Both the position numbers and the translations under genes were made by a program. Under the pieces are notes generated by a model. That model was given only the letters and a program-made list of their open reading frames with translations, was not told the DNA's origin and did no database searches. From an uncultured Prevotella sp. (GTDB lineage Bacteria; Bacteroidota; Bacteroidia; Bacteroidales; Bacteroidaceae): a stretch of DNA of 10,904 bases. This document shows positions 1-6,336 of the stretch, one piece after another; position 1 is the first letter of the stretch, and each line of letters begins with the position of its first letter. The stretch lies in the NCBI GenBank assembly GCA_900769055.1, contig CAAGFF010000053.1:1-10904 (forward strand). Direction: 5' to 3'.

Positions 1-417
1 TTCGCTGCCCTCCACCACTTCTTCGGTTACGAGGGACGCTGCGCTGCTCCTTCTAACTTCGATGCTGACTATTGCTATGCTCTTGGTGTTAGTGCCGCAC
101 AGCTTATCGCTAATGGCAAGACCGGATACATGGCTATCGTCAAGAACACTACCGCAGGAACTGACGAGTGGAAGGCTGGAGGTGTGCCAATAACCATGAT
201 GATGAACATGGAGCGCCGCAACGGTGAGATGAAGCCAGTTATCCGCAAGGCTCTCGTAGAACTTGAGGGTAAGCCATTCAAGAAGTTCGTTGAGAAGCGC
301 GAGGAGTGGGCACGCGAGACATGCTTTGTTTATCCTGGCCCAATCCAGTACTGGGGGCCTGCATCCGTATGCGACCGCACAACACGTACCCTTGCTCTTG
401 AGCAGGAAGACAAGTAA
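1..417 (+). CDS. pfp: Pyrophosphate--fructose 6-phosphate 1-phosphotransferase, C-terminal part (5' end outside window)
   Basis: This cytosolic glycolytic enzyme reversibly phosphorylates fructose 6-phosphate to fructose 1,6-bisphosphate, with PPi instead of ATP as donor. Only the last 138 residues are present; reading frame 1 is open from base 1 to the TAA at 415-417. The segment begins just before the substrate-binding motif FGYEGR (bases 22-39). That motif is followed by CAAPSNFDADYCYALG, which is typical of the long (about 550-residue) PFP class of Bacteroidetes, spirochaetes and plants rather than of short ATP-dependent PfkA. The conserved stretch KNTTAGTDEW and the C-terminal YPGPIQYWGP also fit that family. 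Codons are biased towards GGT, CGC, AAG and CTC, as in ppdK at the other end of the window, suggesting high expression (inference). The only doubt is the missing N-terminal three quarters. Confidence 0.93.
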   Translation, partial: FAALHHFFGYEGRCAAPSNFDADYCYALGVSAAQLIANGKTGYMAIVKNTTAGTDEWKAGGVPITMMMNMERRNGEMKPVIRKALVELEGKPFKKFVEKREEWARETCFVYPGPIQYWGPASVCDRTTRTLALEQEDK

Positions 418-452
418 TTAAACTTTCGGAAGATCAAAATTTGAAAGTATAA

Positions 453-580
453 AAAAGGAGATAAAAGAAGATAAGAGGAGATAAAGGACGTATGTTTACT
501 CCTGACTCTTACTATCGTCTTTTATCTTCCTTTATCTACTTTTACCTTCCTTTATCTACTTGTTCTCCCTTTATCTACTT
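453..580. repeat. Purine/pyrimidine-rich inverted and direct repeats between pfp and the GH25 gene
   Basis: The plus strand is almost pure purine from 453 to 490 and pyrimidine-rich from 501 to 583. Bases 460-477 (GATAAAAGAAGATAAGAG) pair with 519-536 (CTTTTATCTTCCTTTATC) with 16 Watson-Crick pairs, one G-U and one A-C mismatch, around a 41-nt loop. The pyrimidine side also carries the 12-mer CTTTATCTACTT three times, at 530-541, 550-561 and 569-580, about 20 nt apart. A transcript running out of pfp would fold into a long hairpin here. It may act as a terminator or 3'-end stabiliser, but no T-tract directly follows the stem, so the role is open. No clear TAnnTTTG promoter for the next gene was found in this spacer; TATGTTTA at 491-498 is only a near match. 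Confidence 0.75.
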
Positions 581-601
581 CCCATAATAGAACGACAGAC
601 A

Positions 602-1480
602 ATGACCAACAAACGTACGACAGGCAAGAGAAGAAGCACTTCGGCATCGAGGGGCCGTCATCGTAATACTGGTCAGTCACATCACCTTCCGTTTTTCCTC
701 AAATGGCTCAACCGCTATCCCAGATGGGCATGGTGGGTAGGTGGAATAGGTATAGCGTTGCTCTATATATGGGTGTTCTATTATTTTTTCGTAAGTCCAA
801 CAGGATTCAGGTGGCGCGCGTTGTATGGCGATGCCAAGTATCCCGATGGTTATGAGATACATGGTATTGACATCTCGCACTATCAGGGAAAAATTGACTG
901 GGACATGCTTCAGGGCAATGCTATGATTGAGGGATGCCCGTTGCGTTTCATCATTATCAAGTCTACGGAAGGCTCTACAAGGGTTGACCCCAACTTCAAG
1001 GACAATTTCTATCAGGCCCGGGAGTATGGCTTCATTCGTGGTGCCTACCATTTCTGGAGCAACAAGTCCACGGCAAGGGAACAGGCATATCACTTCTTAA
1101 GGCAAGTTCATCTTGAGGATGGCGATCTGCCTCCTGTCCTTGATATTGAGCACATGCCTAAAGATACGGATGTTGAGGACTTCCAGAGAGACGTGCTCAC
1201 ATGGTTGCATATTGTTGAGGACCGTTACCATGTGAAGCCAATCATATATACATATTATAAATTTAAGGAGCAGTATCTTAGTGCTCCTGTCTTCGATGAC
1301 TATCCTTATTGGATAGCCCACTACTATGTAGACAAGGTGGAGTATAAGGGCAAGTGGAAATTCTGGCAGCATACCGATGCTGGCAAGCTTCCCGGTATCA
1401 AGGGGTATGTAGACTTCAATATCTACAATGGATCCTATTACGACCTGAAGATGCTTACCATCGGAGCCGACAAAGAGTAG
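602..1480 (+). CDS. Membrane-anchored GH25 family muramidase (lysozyme)
   Basis: Predicted 292-residue glycoside hydrolase of family 25, which cuts the N-acetylmuramic acid to N-acetylglucosamine bond in peptidoglycan. Order: a basic, Ser/Arg-rich N-terminus (residues 1-40), one hydrophobic segment (about 43-64, WAWWVGGIGIALLYIWVFYYFF), then the catalytic barrel (about 84-285). GH25 signatures are HGIDISHYQG (Asp90), IIIKSTEG, GAYHFW, the catalytic PVLDIE (Asp181 and Glu183), IIYTYY, YWIAHY, FWQHTDAGKLPG and VDFN (Asp271). The membrane segment has no signal-peptidase site that I can see, so a signal-anchor protein with a periplasmic enzyme domain is likely. The ATG at 602 is chosen over an in-frame TTG at 560 because the extra 14 residues would be read out of the intergenic repeat. 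There is no Shine-Dalgarno sequence. The gene stands alone, convergent with hisC. Whether it serves wall remodelling or attack on other cells cannot be read from the sequence. Confidence 0.92.
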   Translation: MTNKRTTGKRRSTSASRGRHRNTGQSHHLPFFLKWLNRYPRWAWWVGGIGIALLYIWVFYYFFVSPTGFRWRALYGDAKYPDGYEIHGIDISHYQGKIDWDMLQGNAMIEGCPLRFIIIKSTEGSTRVDPNFKDNFYQAREYGFIRGAYHFWSNKSTAREQAYHFLRQVHLEDGDLPPVLDIEHMPKDTDVEDFQRDVLTWLHIVEDRYHVKPIIYTYYKFKEQYLSAPVFDDYPYWIAHYYVDKVEYKGKWKFWQHTDAGKLPGIKGYVDFNIYNGSYYDLKMLTIGADKE

Positions 1481-1484
1481 GGTA

Positions 1485-1504
1485 GAGGATGACTTTGCAT
1501 CCTC
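1485..1504. terminator. Hairpin between convergent GH25 gene and hisC
   Basis: A perfect 7-bp stem, GAGGATG (1485-1491) and CATCCTC (1498-1504), closes a 6-nt loop. It lies in the 46-bp gap between the stop of the GH25 gene and the stop of hisC. The T-tract after the stem on the plus strand is weak (ATTTGTATT) and none follows on the minus strand. A bidirectional terminator is therefore plausible from position but not strongly supported by sequence. Confidence 0.45.
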
Positions 1505-1526
1505 ATTTGTATTCCCCTATCCTTAT

Positions 1527-2570
1527 TTATATCAAACGCCTTAGTGCGGCAAGCAGTTCCTGGTTCTCTGTCTTTGAGCCAATGGTTATTCTGAGGCAGT
1601 TATCGCAGAGTGCCACACGGGTTCGGTTTCTTACAATTATTCCTTTGCCTACAAGGTAGTCATATATGCCCTGGGCATCAGTCATCTTTGCCAGAAAGAA
1701 GTTTGAGTCTGACGGGTATACTTTCTCGCAAATAGGCAGCTCGGCAAAGGCTGCCATCATCCTTCCACGTTCCTGAAGCAGCACGGTTACCCATTTTTCC
1801 ACGTCAATTTTTGCCTTTAGTGCTTCCTTGGCTTTTTGCTGCGTAAGGATGTTGATGTTGTATGGGTATTTCACTTTGTTGAACAATGCGATTATGTCCT
1901 TTGATGCGTATGCCATTCCAAGCCTTATGGCAGCACATCCCCATGCCTTGCTCATGGTGTTGAGGACTATGATGTTTGGCCATTCCTCAATGTCGAGTCT
2001 GAATGGTCTCTCACTTGAGAAGTCGCTATAAGCCTCGTCAATTACTACGATACCATCGAAGTTGTTGAGAACCTTCTCAATCTGCTTCCTGTCGAGGTTG
2101 TTACCTGTAGGATTGTTTGGCGAGCATATCCATATTATCTTGGTATGCTTGTCGCAGGCGGCGAGCAGTTTGTCAGCGTTCAGACTATATCCATCACCGA
2201 GCTCCACAGGGCGGTATTCCACATTGTTGATGTCGGCACATACCCTGTACATGCCGTATGTTGGTTCTATGGCCACCACGTTGTCCTTTCCCGGTTCACA
2301 GAAGATGCGGTAGGGCAGGTCTATTGCCTCATCGCTACCATTGCCAAGGAATATGTTTTCTGCCGGCACCCTCTTGATAGCCGCCAGCTCTTCCTTCAGG
2401 TCCGACTGCAATGGGTCGGGGTAGCGGTTGAAGGGCTTGTTGTATGGATTCTCGTTGGCATCGAGGAACACTGTAGCCTCGTGCCCGCTATATTCGTTAC
2501 GTGCAGAGCTGTAGGGTGCCAGGGTTCTGATGTTAGGCCTTACGATATTGTCTAAATCGAATGTTCTCAT
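1527..2570 (-). CDS. hisC: Histidinol-phosphate aminotransferase
   Basis: This PLP enzyme of fold type I converts imidazole-acetol phosphate plus glutamate to histidinol phosphate in the cytosol. Its 347 residues match the usual length. Visible motifs are LDANENPYN (residues 37-44), the LGNGSDEAID phosphate/PLP region (75-84), SPNNPTGN (150-157, Asn153), VIDEAYSDF (176-184, Asp178 and Tyr181), the PLP-lysine segment TMSKAWG (Lys208), IRLG (Arg216) and the substrate-carboxylate LRITIG (Arg327). The segment after the lysine reads SKAWGCAAIRLG instead of the common SKAFGLAGIRLG, a mild variation. The ATG at 2570-2568 lies 49 bp after the hisD stop on the same strand with no promoter recognised between, so it is probably co-transcribed with hisD. 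It is the last gene of the block: no hisB follows, and the neighbour is convergent. Confidence 0.96.
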   Translation of the reverse strand: MRTFDLDNIVRPNIRTLAPYSSARNEYSGHEATVFLDANENPYNKPFNRYPDPLQSDLKEELAAIKRVPAENIFLGNGSDEAIDLPYRIFCEPGKDNVVAIEPTYGMYRVCADINNVEYRPVELGDGYSLNADKLLAACDKHTKIIWICSPNNPTGNNLDRKQIEKVLNNFDGIVVIDEAYSDFSSERPFRLDIEEWPNIIVLNTMSKAWGCAAIRLGMAYASKDIIALFNKVKYPYNINILTQQKAKEALKAKIDVEKWVTVLLQERGRMMAAFAELPICEKVYPSDSNFFLAKMTDAQGIYDYLVGKGIIVRNRTRVALCDNCLRITIGSKTENQELLAALRRLI

Positions 2571-2619
2571 TTGTATTGTTGCTATATCTGTAGACAGTAT
2601 TTGCTATAGTCTGTCTCTA

Positions 2620-3897
2620 TTATTCATTCATTCTCACTCTCATGGCGTTGGCATGGGCTTCGAGGCTTTCGTTCTCTGCCATGACCACCACAGCTTTGCC
2701 AATGGACTTTACACCCTCGCGTGTGAGATGCTGGAAAGTAATCTTTCTGTTGTAGCTGTCCAGGTTTACGCCATTGTATGACAGGGCATACCCATGGGTG
2801 GGCAGAGTATGGTTAGTACCGCTGGCATAGTCGCCTGCGCTCTCGCAAGCGTATCTTCCAAGGAATACGCTTCCTGCGTTGACGACTTTTGCCGCCAAAC
2901 TTTCAAAGTTGTCAGATGGCAATATCAGATGCTCTGGCGCATATGTATTTGCAAGAGCCATCGCCTCTTCATCGTCTGCTACCAATACAAACTTGCTGTT
3001 TTCGAGTGCCTTTGCTGCCATGTCCTTGCGGGGAAGCCGTGCGAGCTGGTTCTCGATTTCCTTCTCCACCTTCTGAATGAATGCCTCTGATGTCGAGATA
3101 AGCAGAACCTGTGAGTCTATGCCGTGTTCAGCCTGTGACAGCAAATCGGCTGCAACGAATGCCGCATCGCAGCTGTCGTCAGCCACAACGCATACCTCAC
3201 TCGGTCCGGCAGGCATGTCTATGGCTGCGTCATGAAGGCTTACCTGCTGTTTTGCTGCCATGACATACTGGTTGCCCGGTCCGAATATCTTGTAAACCTT
3301 CGGCACGGATTCCGTACCATATGCCATGGCTCCAATAGCCTGCACTCCGCCCGTCTTGAATATCTTGCTTACTCCTGCCACTCTGGCTGCAACCAATATG
3401 GCAGGGTTTACGTTCCCGTTGCGGTCGGGTGGGGTACACAACACAATCTCGCTACAGCCTGCAATTCTGGCTGGGGTAGCAAGCATGAGAACCGTAGAGA
3501 ACAATGGTGCCGTTCCGCCTGGAATATATAGACCGACTTTCTCTATGGGTACGCTCTTCTGCCAGCAAGTAACTCCTGGCGCTGTCTCTACCTTCACTCC
3601 GTTGAATTGCTGTGCCTTGTGGAAAGAGCTGATGTTGGCATGGGCAAGCTCTATTGCCTCCCGAAGCTCGTCAGGAACGATGGTCCATGCCTCATTAATC
3701 TCTTCCTCGCTAACAGCGAGGCTGTTGAGCTGCACGTGGTCGAATTTCTCCTCGTATCTCCTCACAGCCTTGTCACCATGAGCCTTTATGTCTGCAAGAA
3801 TGTTGCTGACAGTTGCGCTGAGTGTCGAGGTGTCCAGTTGCGGACGTTCCGTGATGCTCGTCCAATCTCCCCTTTTGGGGTATCTTATAATATTCAT
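2620..3897 (-). CDS. hisD: Histidinol dehydrogenase
   Basis: This zinc enzyme carries out the last two steps of histidine synthesis, oxidising L-histidinol to L-histidine with two NAD+. Its 425 residues are close to the usual 430. Family motifs appear in order: YIPGGTAPLFSTVLM (124-138), KIFGPGNQYV (203-212), DMPAGPSEVCV (227-237), DLLSQAEHG with zinc ligands Gln255 and His258, APEHL with the catalytic Glu322-His323 pair, SAGDYASGTNHTLPT with zinc ligand Asp356, and EAHANAMR with zinc ligand His415. All residues expected for activity are present. The start at 3897 gives MNIIRYP, a normal N-terminus. It lies 231 bp downstream of hisG, a wide gap filled with repeats. No TAnnTTTG box was found in that gap on the minus strand, so read-through from the hisG promoter is the simplest model. 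Confidence 0.97.
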   Translation of the reverse strand: MNIIRYPKRGDWTSITERPQLDTSTLSATVSNILADIKAHGDKAVRRYEEKFDHVQLNSLAVSEEEINEAWTIVPDELREAIELAHANISSFHKAQQFNGVKVETAPGVTCWQKSVPIEKVGLYIPGGTAPLFSTVLMLATPARIAGCSEIVLCTPPDRNGNVNPAILVAARVAGVSKIFKTGGVQAIGAMAYGTESVPKVYKIFGPGNQYVMAAKQQVSLHDAAIDMPAGPSEVCVVADDSCDAAFVAADLLSQAEHGIDSQVLLISTSEAFIQKVEKEIENQLARLPRKDMAAKALENSKFVLVADDEEAMALANTYAPEHLILPSDNFESLAAKVVNAGSVFLGRYACESAGDYASGTNHTLPTHGYALSYNGVNLDSYNRKITFQHLTREGVKSIGKAVVVMAENESLEAHANAMRVRMNE

Positions 3898-3939
3898 AGG
3901 TGTACTGTTCTAAAAGCGAGTTGACTACTAAACAAGTTC

Positions 3940-4014
3940 TTCGACAAGCTAAGCGGCAAAGCCGAAACTCTCTAAGGAGAATGGCAAAGCCGAGCGATTG
4001 GCTTATCTGTCGAA
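3940..4014. repeat. Palindromic element in the hisG-hisD spacer
   Basis: Outer arms TTCGACA (3940-3946) and TGTCGAA (4008-4014) are perfect inverted repeats. They continue after a small internal bulge with TAAGC (3950-3954) and GCTTA (4001-4005). Inside lie two copies of GGCAAAGCCGA (3955-3965 and 3983-3993), each containing the mini-palindrome GGC-AAA-GCC. The region can fold as a branched hairpin in the his transcript. It resembles small palindromic intergenic repeats such as REP/BIME elements in design. Whether it recurs in the genome cannot be seen here. Confidence 0.7.
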
Positions 4015-4034
4015 CCGCTGACTTGAGCAAGAGA

Positions 4035-4118
4035 ACTTTCAACTCGTCAACTATCAACTATCAACTATCAACTTGTCAACTTGTCTACTCGTCTACTTGT
4101 CTACTCGTCAACTTGTCA
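4035..4118. repeat. Degenerate 7/8-bp tandem array (consensus ACTYGTCW / ACTATCA) between hisG and hisD
   Basis: Eleven contiguous units can be read on the plus strand: ACTTTCA, ACTCGTCA, three times ACTATCA, ACTTGTCA, ACTTGTCT, ACTCGTCT, ACTTGTCT, ACTCGTCA and ACTTGTCA. The array ends 10 bases before the hisG stop codon (4129-4131). Near the other side of the spacer, GAGTTGAC (3918-3925) is the exact complement of GTCAACTC (4115-4122), so the ends of the spacer can pair. The plus-strand reading frame through the array gives only low-complexity peptide and is not taken as a gene. Confidence 0.85.
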
Positions 4119-4128
4119 ACTCAATAAA

Positions 4129-4980
4129 CTATAATATCATTTTCTCGATTGGCGTAACGAGAATGCCCTGTGCTCCCATTTCCTTGAGCTTGCCTATGAT
4201 TTCCCAGAAGCGTTTCTCGTCAAGAACGGTATGGATAGAGCACCATTCCTCGTCAGCCAAAGGTATGATGGTAGGACTCTTGATGCCCGGGAGAACCTTA
4301 GTGATGTCTGCAATCTTGTCCTTTGGCGCATTCATCATTACGTATTTCTTGTCCTGGGCAGAACGTACGGCCTCAAAACGGAAGAGCATGTCGTTAAGAA
4401 TGTTGTGCTTCTCGTCATCCATCTTCCAGTTGCCAATGAGCAATGCCTCGCTTTTCATCACCACTTCCACCTCGCGCAGGTTGTTGCTTACAAGTGTTGA
4501 GCCAGAGCTGACAATGTCGAAGATTCCGTCAGCAAGTCCTATGCCCGGGCTAATCTCAACGCTTCCCGTTATTTCATGAATGTCGGCTCTAATGCCATTC
4601 TTGTTCATGAACGAGCGTAGGATGTTGGGGTAGCTGGTGGCAATTTTCTTATTGTTGAACCATTGCAGCCCCGTATAGTTTATTTCTTTTGGTATGGCTA
4701 ACGAGAGCCTGCATTTGCTGAATCCCAAATGAGAGATAATCTGGGCATCCTCACCTTTCTCTATAAACTCGTTCTCGCCAACGACGCCTATATCTGCAAC
4801 TCCGTTAGCTACACTTTGTGGAATATCATCATCTCTAAGGTACAATACCTCCAGTGGAAAGTTGGAGCTTTGTACCAGTAAAGTCCGTTTGCTGGCGCTT
4901 ACTTTGATGTCTGCCTCTGCGAGCAGGTTCATCGTGTCATCGAAGAGCCTGCCTTTAGACTGAACTGCTATACGTAACAT
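4129..4980 (-). CDS. hisG: ATP phosphoribosyltransferase, long form with regulatory domain
   Basis: This enzyme catalyses the first committed step of histidine synthesis: ATP plus PRPP to N1-(5-phosphoribosyl)-ATP and PPi. Its 283 residues match the long, HisZ-independent class. The catalytic bilobal part (about 1-205) begins LRIAVQSKGRL and contains GVADIGVVGENEF (60-72), LADGIFDIVSSGSTL (149-163) with the PRPP-binding loop, and NNLREVEVV. The ACT-like C-terminal domain (about 206-283), with KSPTIIPLADEEW and GAQGILVTPIEKMIL, is the part that normally binds histidine for feedback inhibition. It is the first gene of the his block. A good promoter lies about 30 bp upstream, and the ATG at 4980-4978 has no Shine-Dalgarno sequence. 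No leader peptide with histidine codons was seen, so classical his attenuation is unlikely. Confidence 0.97.
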   Translation of the reverse strand: MLRIAVQSKGRLFDDTMNLLAEADIKVSASKRTLLVQSSNFPLEVLYLRDDDIPQSVANGVADIGVVGENEFIEKGEDAQIISHLGFSKCRLSLAIPKEINYTGLQWFNNKKIATSYPNILRSFMNKNGIRADIHEITGSVEISPGIGLADGIFDIVSSGSTLVSNNLREVEVVMKSEALLIGNWKMDDEKHNILNDMLFRFEAVRSAQDKKYVMMNAPKDKIADITKVLPGIKSPTIIPLADEEWCSIHTVLDEKRFWEIIGKLKEMGAQGILVTPIEKMIL

Positions 4981-5008
4981 AAAATCTAATTTTATTAAAA
5001 TTTTGTGG

Positions 5009-5040
5009 CAAAATTACGCAAAAATACCCAAATTAGCAAA
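5009..5040 (-). promoter_or_regulatory. hisG promoter (Bacteroidota type)
   Basis: Read on the minus strand, TTTG (plus-strand 5040-5037) is followed after exactly 20 nt by TAATTTTG (5016-5009). This matches the Bacteroidota sigma-ABfr consensus TTTG-N19-21-TAnnTTTG. The predicted start of transcription is near 5002, giving a leader of about 20 nt before the hisG ATG. Confidence 0.75.
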
Positions 5041-5048
5041 TAAAGTGC

Positions 5049-5056
5049 TACTTTTG
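5049..5056 (+). promoter_or_regulatory. Candidate -7 box for the mltF-like gene
   Basis: TACTTTTG fits the TAnnTTTG consensus. No TTTG stands at the expected distance upstream, so the promoter is weak or factor-dependent if real. Transcription would begin near 5062, leaving only about 7 nt before the ATG at 5069. The -33 position of this promoter would fall inside the hisG promoter on the other strand. Confidence 0.5.
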
Positions 5057-5068
5057 TAGCCGATTTCC

Positions 5069-6256
5069 ATGAATATAAGAAATATATACGTTGTAATGAC
5101 GTTGCTGGCACTCACGGCGTGCGACCGGCAGCGTACAGTAGAGACCACACCTTGGGGAACAGTGATCTCTGAGGATAGTGTCATGCTGTCGGGAGATAGC
5201 TTCACCCTTGATGACATACAGGCTAACGGTGAGCTGATTGTGCTGACCATGACAGGCCCGGACAACTATTACGACTACCATGGTCGTGGCCTTGGCACTC
5301 AGTATCTGCTTGCGGATAGGTTTGCCCAAAGCCTTGGAGTGTCTCTGAGGGTGGAGCTGTGCAGAGACACAGCCGAGATGGTGTCAAGACTTCATGCAGG
5401 CGATGGCGACATCATAGCTTGTCTGCTTCCAAAGGGAATGAAGGGACTGACGGCAGCTGGAGTCTGCAACGAGTCTAAGTCGCTCAGCTGGTATGTTGAT
5501 GAGGAAAATATTGAGTTGGCTAAGGCCCTAAACAAGTGGTTCGACCGTAAACTTGTCGCCAAAGTAAAGCAAGAGGAGGATAGGCTTTTCTCCAAGAATG
5601 CCGTTGCCCGTAAGGTGTATTCTCCAATGCTCAACAGGGCTGGTGGAGTCATAAGCCATTACGACAGGTATTTCCAACAATATGCATCTTTGGCACGATG
5701 GGACTGGCGCTTGGTGGCGGCACAATGTTATCAGGAGTCAACGTTCGACCCACAGGCACGCTCGTGGGCTGGAGCATGCGGGCTGATGCAGATAATGCCA
5801 AAGACGGCTGAGTATCTCGGTCTGCCTATAGCCGACATCTTCAATCCTGAGAAAAATATTGAGGCTGCATGCCGATATCTTGCTGAACTTAACGGGAAGT
5901 TCTCTGACGTTAGGGACAGGCAGGAGCGTGTCAACTTTGTCCTTGCCTCATATAATGGTGGCATACTGCACATACGGGATGCCATGGCACTTGCCGAAAA
6001 GAATGGTAAGGACAAATACCGATGGGCTGAGGTCTCTCAGTATGTGCTTGGCCTTTCACAGCCACAATATTATAATGACCCTATAGTTAAATACGGATAT
6101 ATGCGAGGCTCGGAAACTGTGGATTACGTGCAGAGGATAAATGCACGCTATGATGAATATCGTGGGGTGGCACGTGGTAATGGCGGGTTCACGCCTTTTG
6201 GTGGAGGAACACAGTCGCCCCGTAAGTCGGAAAGGAAGAACCGCTTCGAGGTTTGA
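5069..6256 (+). CDS. mltF: Lipoprotein lytic transglycosylase of MltF type with shortened solute-binding domain
   Basis: Predicted 395-residue lipoprotein that cleaves peptidoglycan glycan strands with formation of 1,6-anhydro ends. The short signal peptide ends in the lipobox LTAC (Cys18), so the mature protein should be membrane-anchored. Residues 53-165 resemble a family 3 solute-binding domain (GELIVLT, LADRFAQSLGV, GDGDIIAC, ELAKALNKWF). Residues 190-365 form the SLT/GH23 domain: WRLVAAQCYQES with catalytic Glu223, GACGLMQIMP (235-244), NIEAACRYLA, VLASYNGG (291-298) and the Tyr-rich YVLGLSQPQYY. Proteobacterial MltF is about 500 residues; here roughly 100 residues of the binding domain, corresponding to its second lobe, seem to be absent. 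A Gly-rich basic tail (366-395) ends the protein and partly encodes the terminator stem. The ATG at 5069 is preferred because the next Met (residue 10) would leave too short a signal peptide. Confidence 0.9.
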   Translation: MNIRNIYVVMTLLALTACDRQRTVETTPWGTVISEDSVMLSGDSFTLDDIQANGELIVLTMTGPDNYYDYHGRGLGTQYLLADRFAQSLGVSLRVELCRDTAEMVSRLHAGDGDIIACLLPKGMKGLTAAGVCNESKSLSWYVDEENIELAKALNKWFDRKLVAKVKQEEDRLFSKNAVARKVYSPMLNRAGGVISHYDRYFQQYASLARWDWRLVAAQCYQESTFDPQARSWAGACGLMQIMPKTAEYLGLPIADIFNPEKNIEAACRYLAELNGKFSDVRDRQERVNFVLASYNGGILHIRDAMALAEKNGKDKYRWAEVSQYVLGLSQPQYYNDPIVKYGYMRGSETVDYVQRINARYDEYRGVARGNGGFTPFGGGTQSPRKSERKNRFEV

Positions 6257-6290
6257 CCTCTCTTGGCGTTCTTCCTTTCCCTAAGTTTTT
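6229..6290 (+). terminator. Strong intrinsic terminator overlapping the mltF stop codon
   Basis: GGAAAGGAAGAAC (6229-6241) and GTTCTTCCTTTCC (6268-6280) form a perfect 13-bp stem. A second stem inside, GAGGT (6248-6252) and ACCTC (6256-6260), closes a 3-nt loop. A T-tract follows at 6286-6290. The TGA stop (6254-6256) lies at the tip, so the last codons of the gene form the 5' arm. Confidence 0.85.
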
Positions 6291-6336
6291 CTTTCACATT
6301 ATTTCGACCGTACAGGACGCTTTGTTTTCCAAGCTT

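Noticed and set aside
422..448. ACTTTC/GAAAGT hairpin directly after pfp as its terminator
   Set aside because: The A/T-rich 6-bp stem with a 15-nt loop is too weak. The larger inverted repeat at 460-536 is the better candidate.
560..601. Upstream TTG start for the GH25 gene, adding 14 residues
   Set aside because: The added codons come from the CTTTATCTACTT repeat. The ATG at 602 gives a typical basic N-terminus before the membrane segment.
2592..2616. AGACAG/CTGTCT inverted repeat between hisD and hisC as a terminator
   Set aside because: The stem is only 6 bp, with no T-tract on the minus strand. It is more likely chance within an operon gap.
4035..4118. CRISPR array
   Set aside because: The repeats are 7-8 bp, contiguous and without unique spacers. 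No cas gene is near.
3900..4127. Plus-strand 75-codon frame in the hisG-hisD spacer
   Set aside because: It reads through the tandem array as low-complexity Ser/Thr/Leu repeats, with no start signal or family resemblance.
4981..5008. Histidine-rich leader peptide or attenuator before hisG
   Set aside because: The leader is only about 20 nt, contains no run of His codons and no terminator hairpin.
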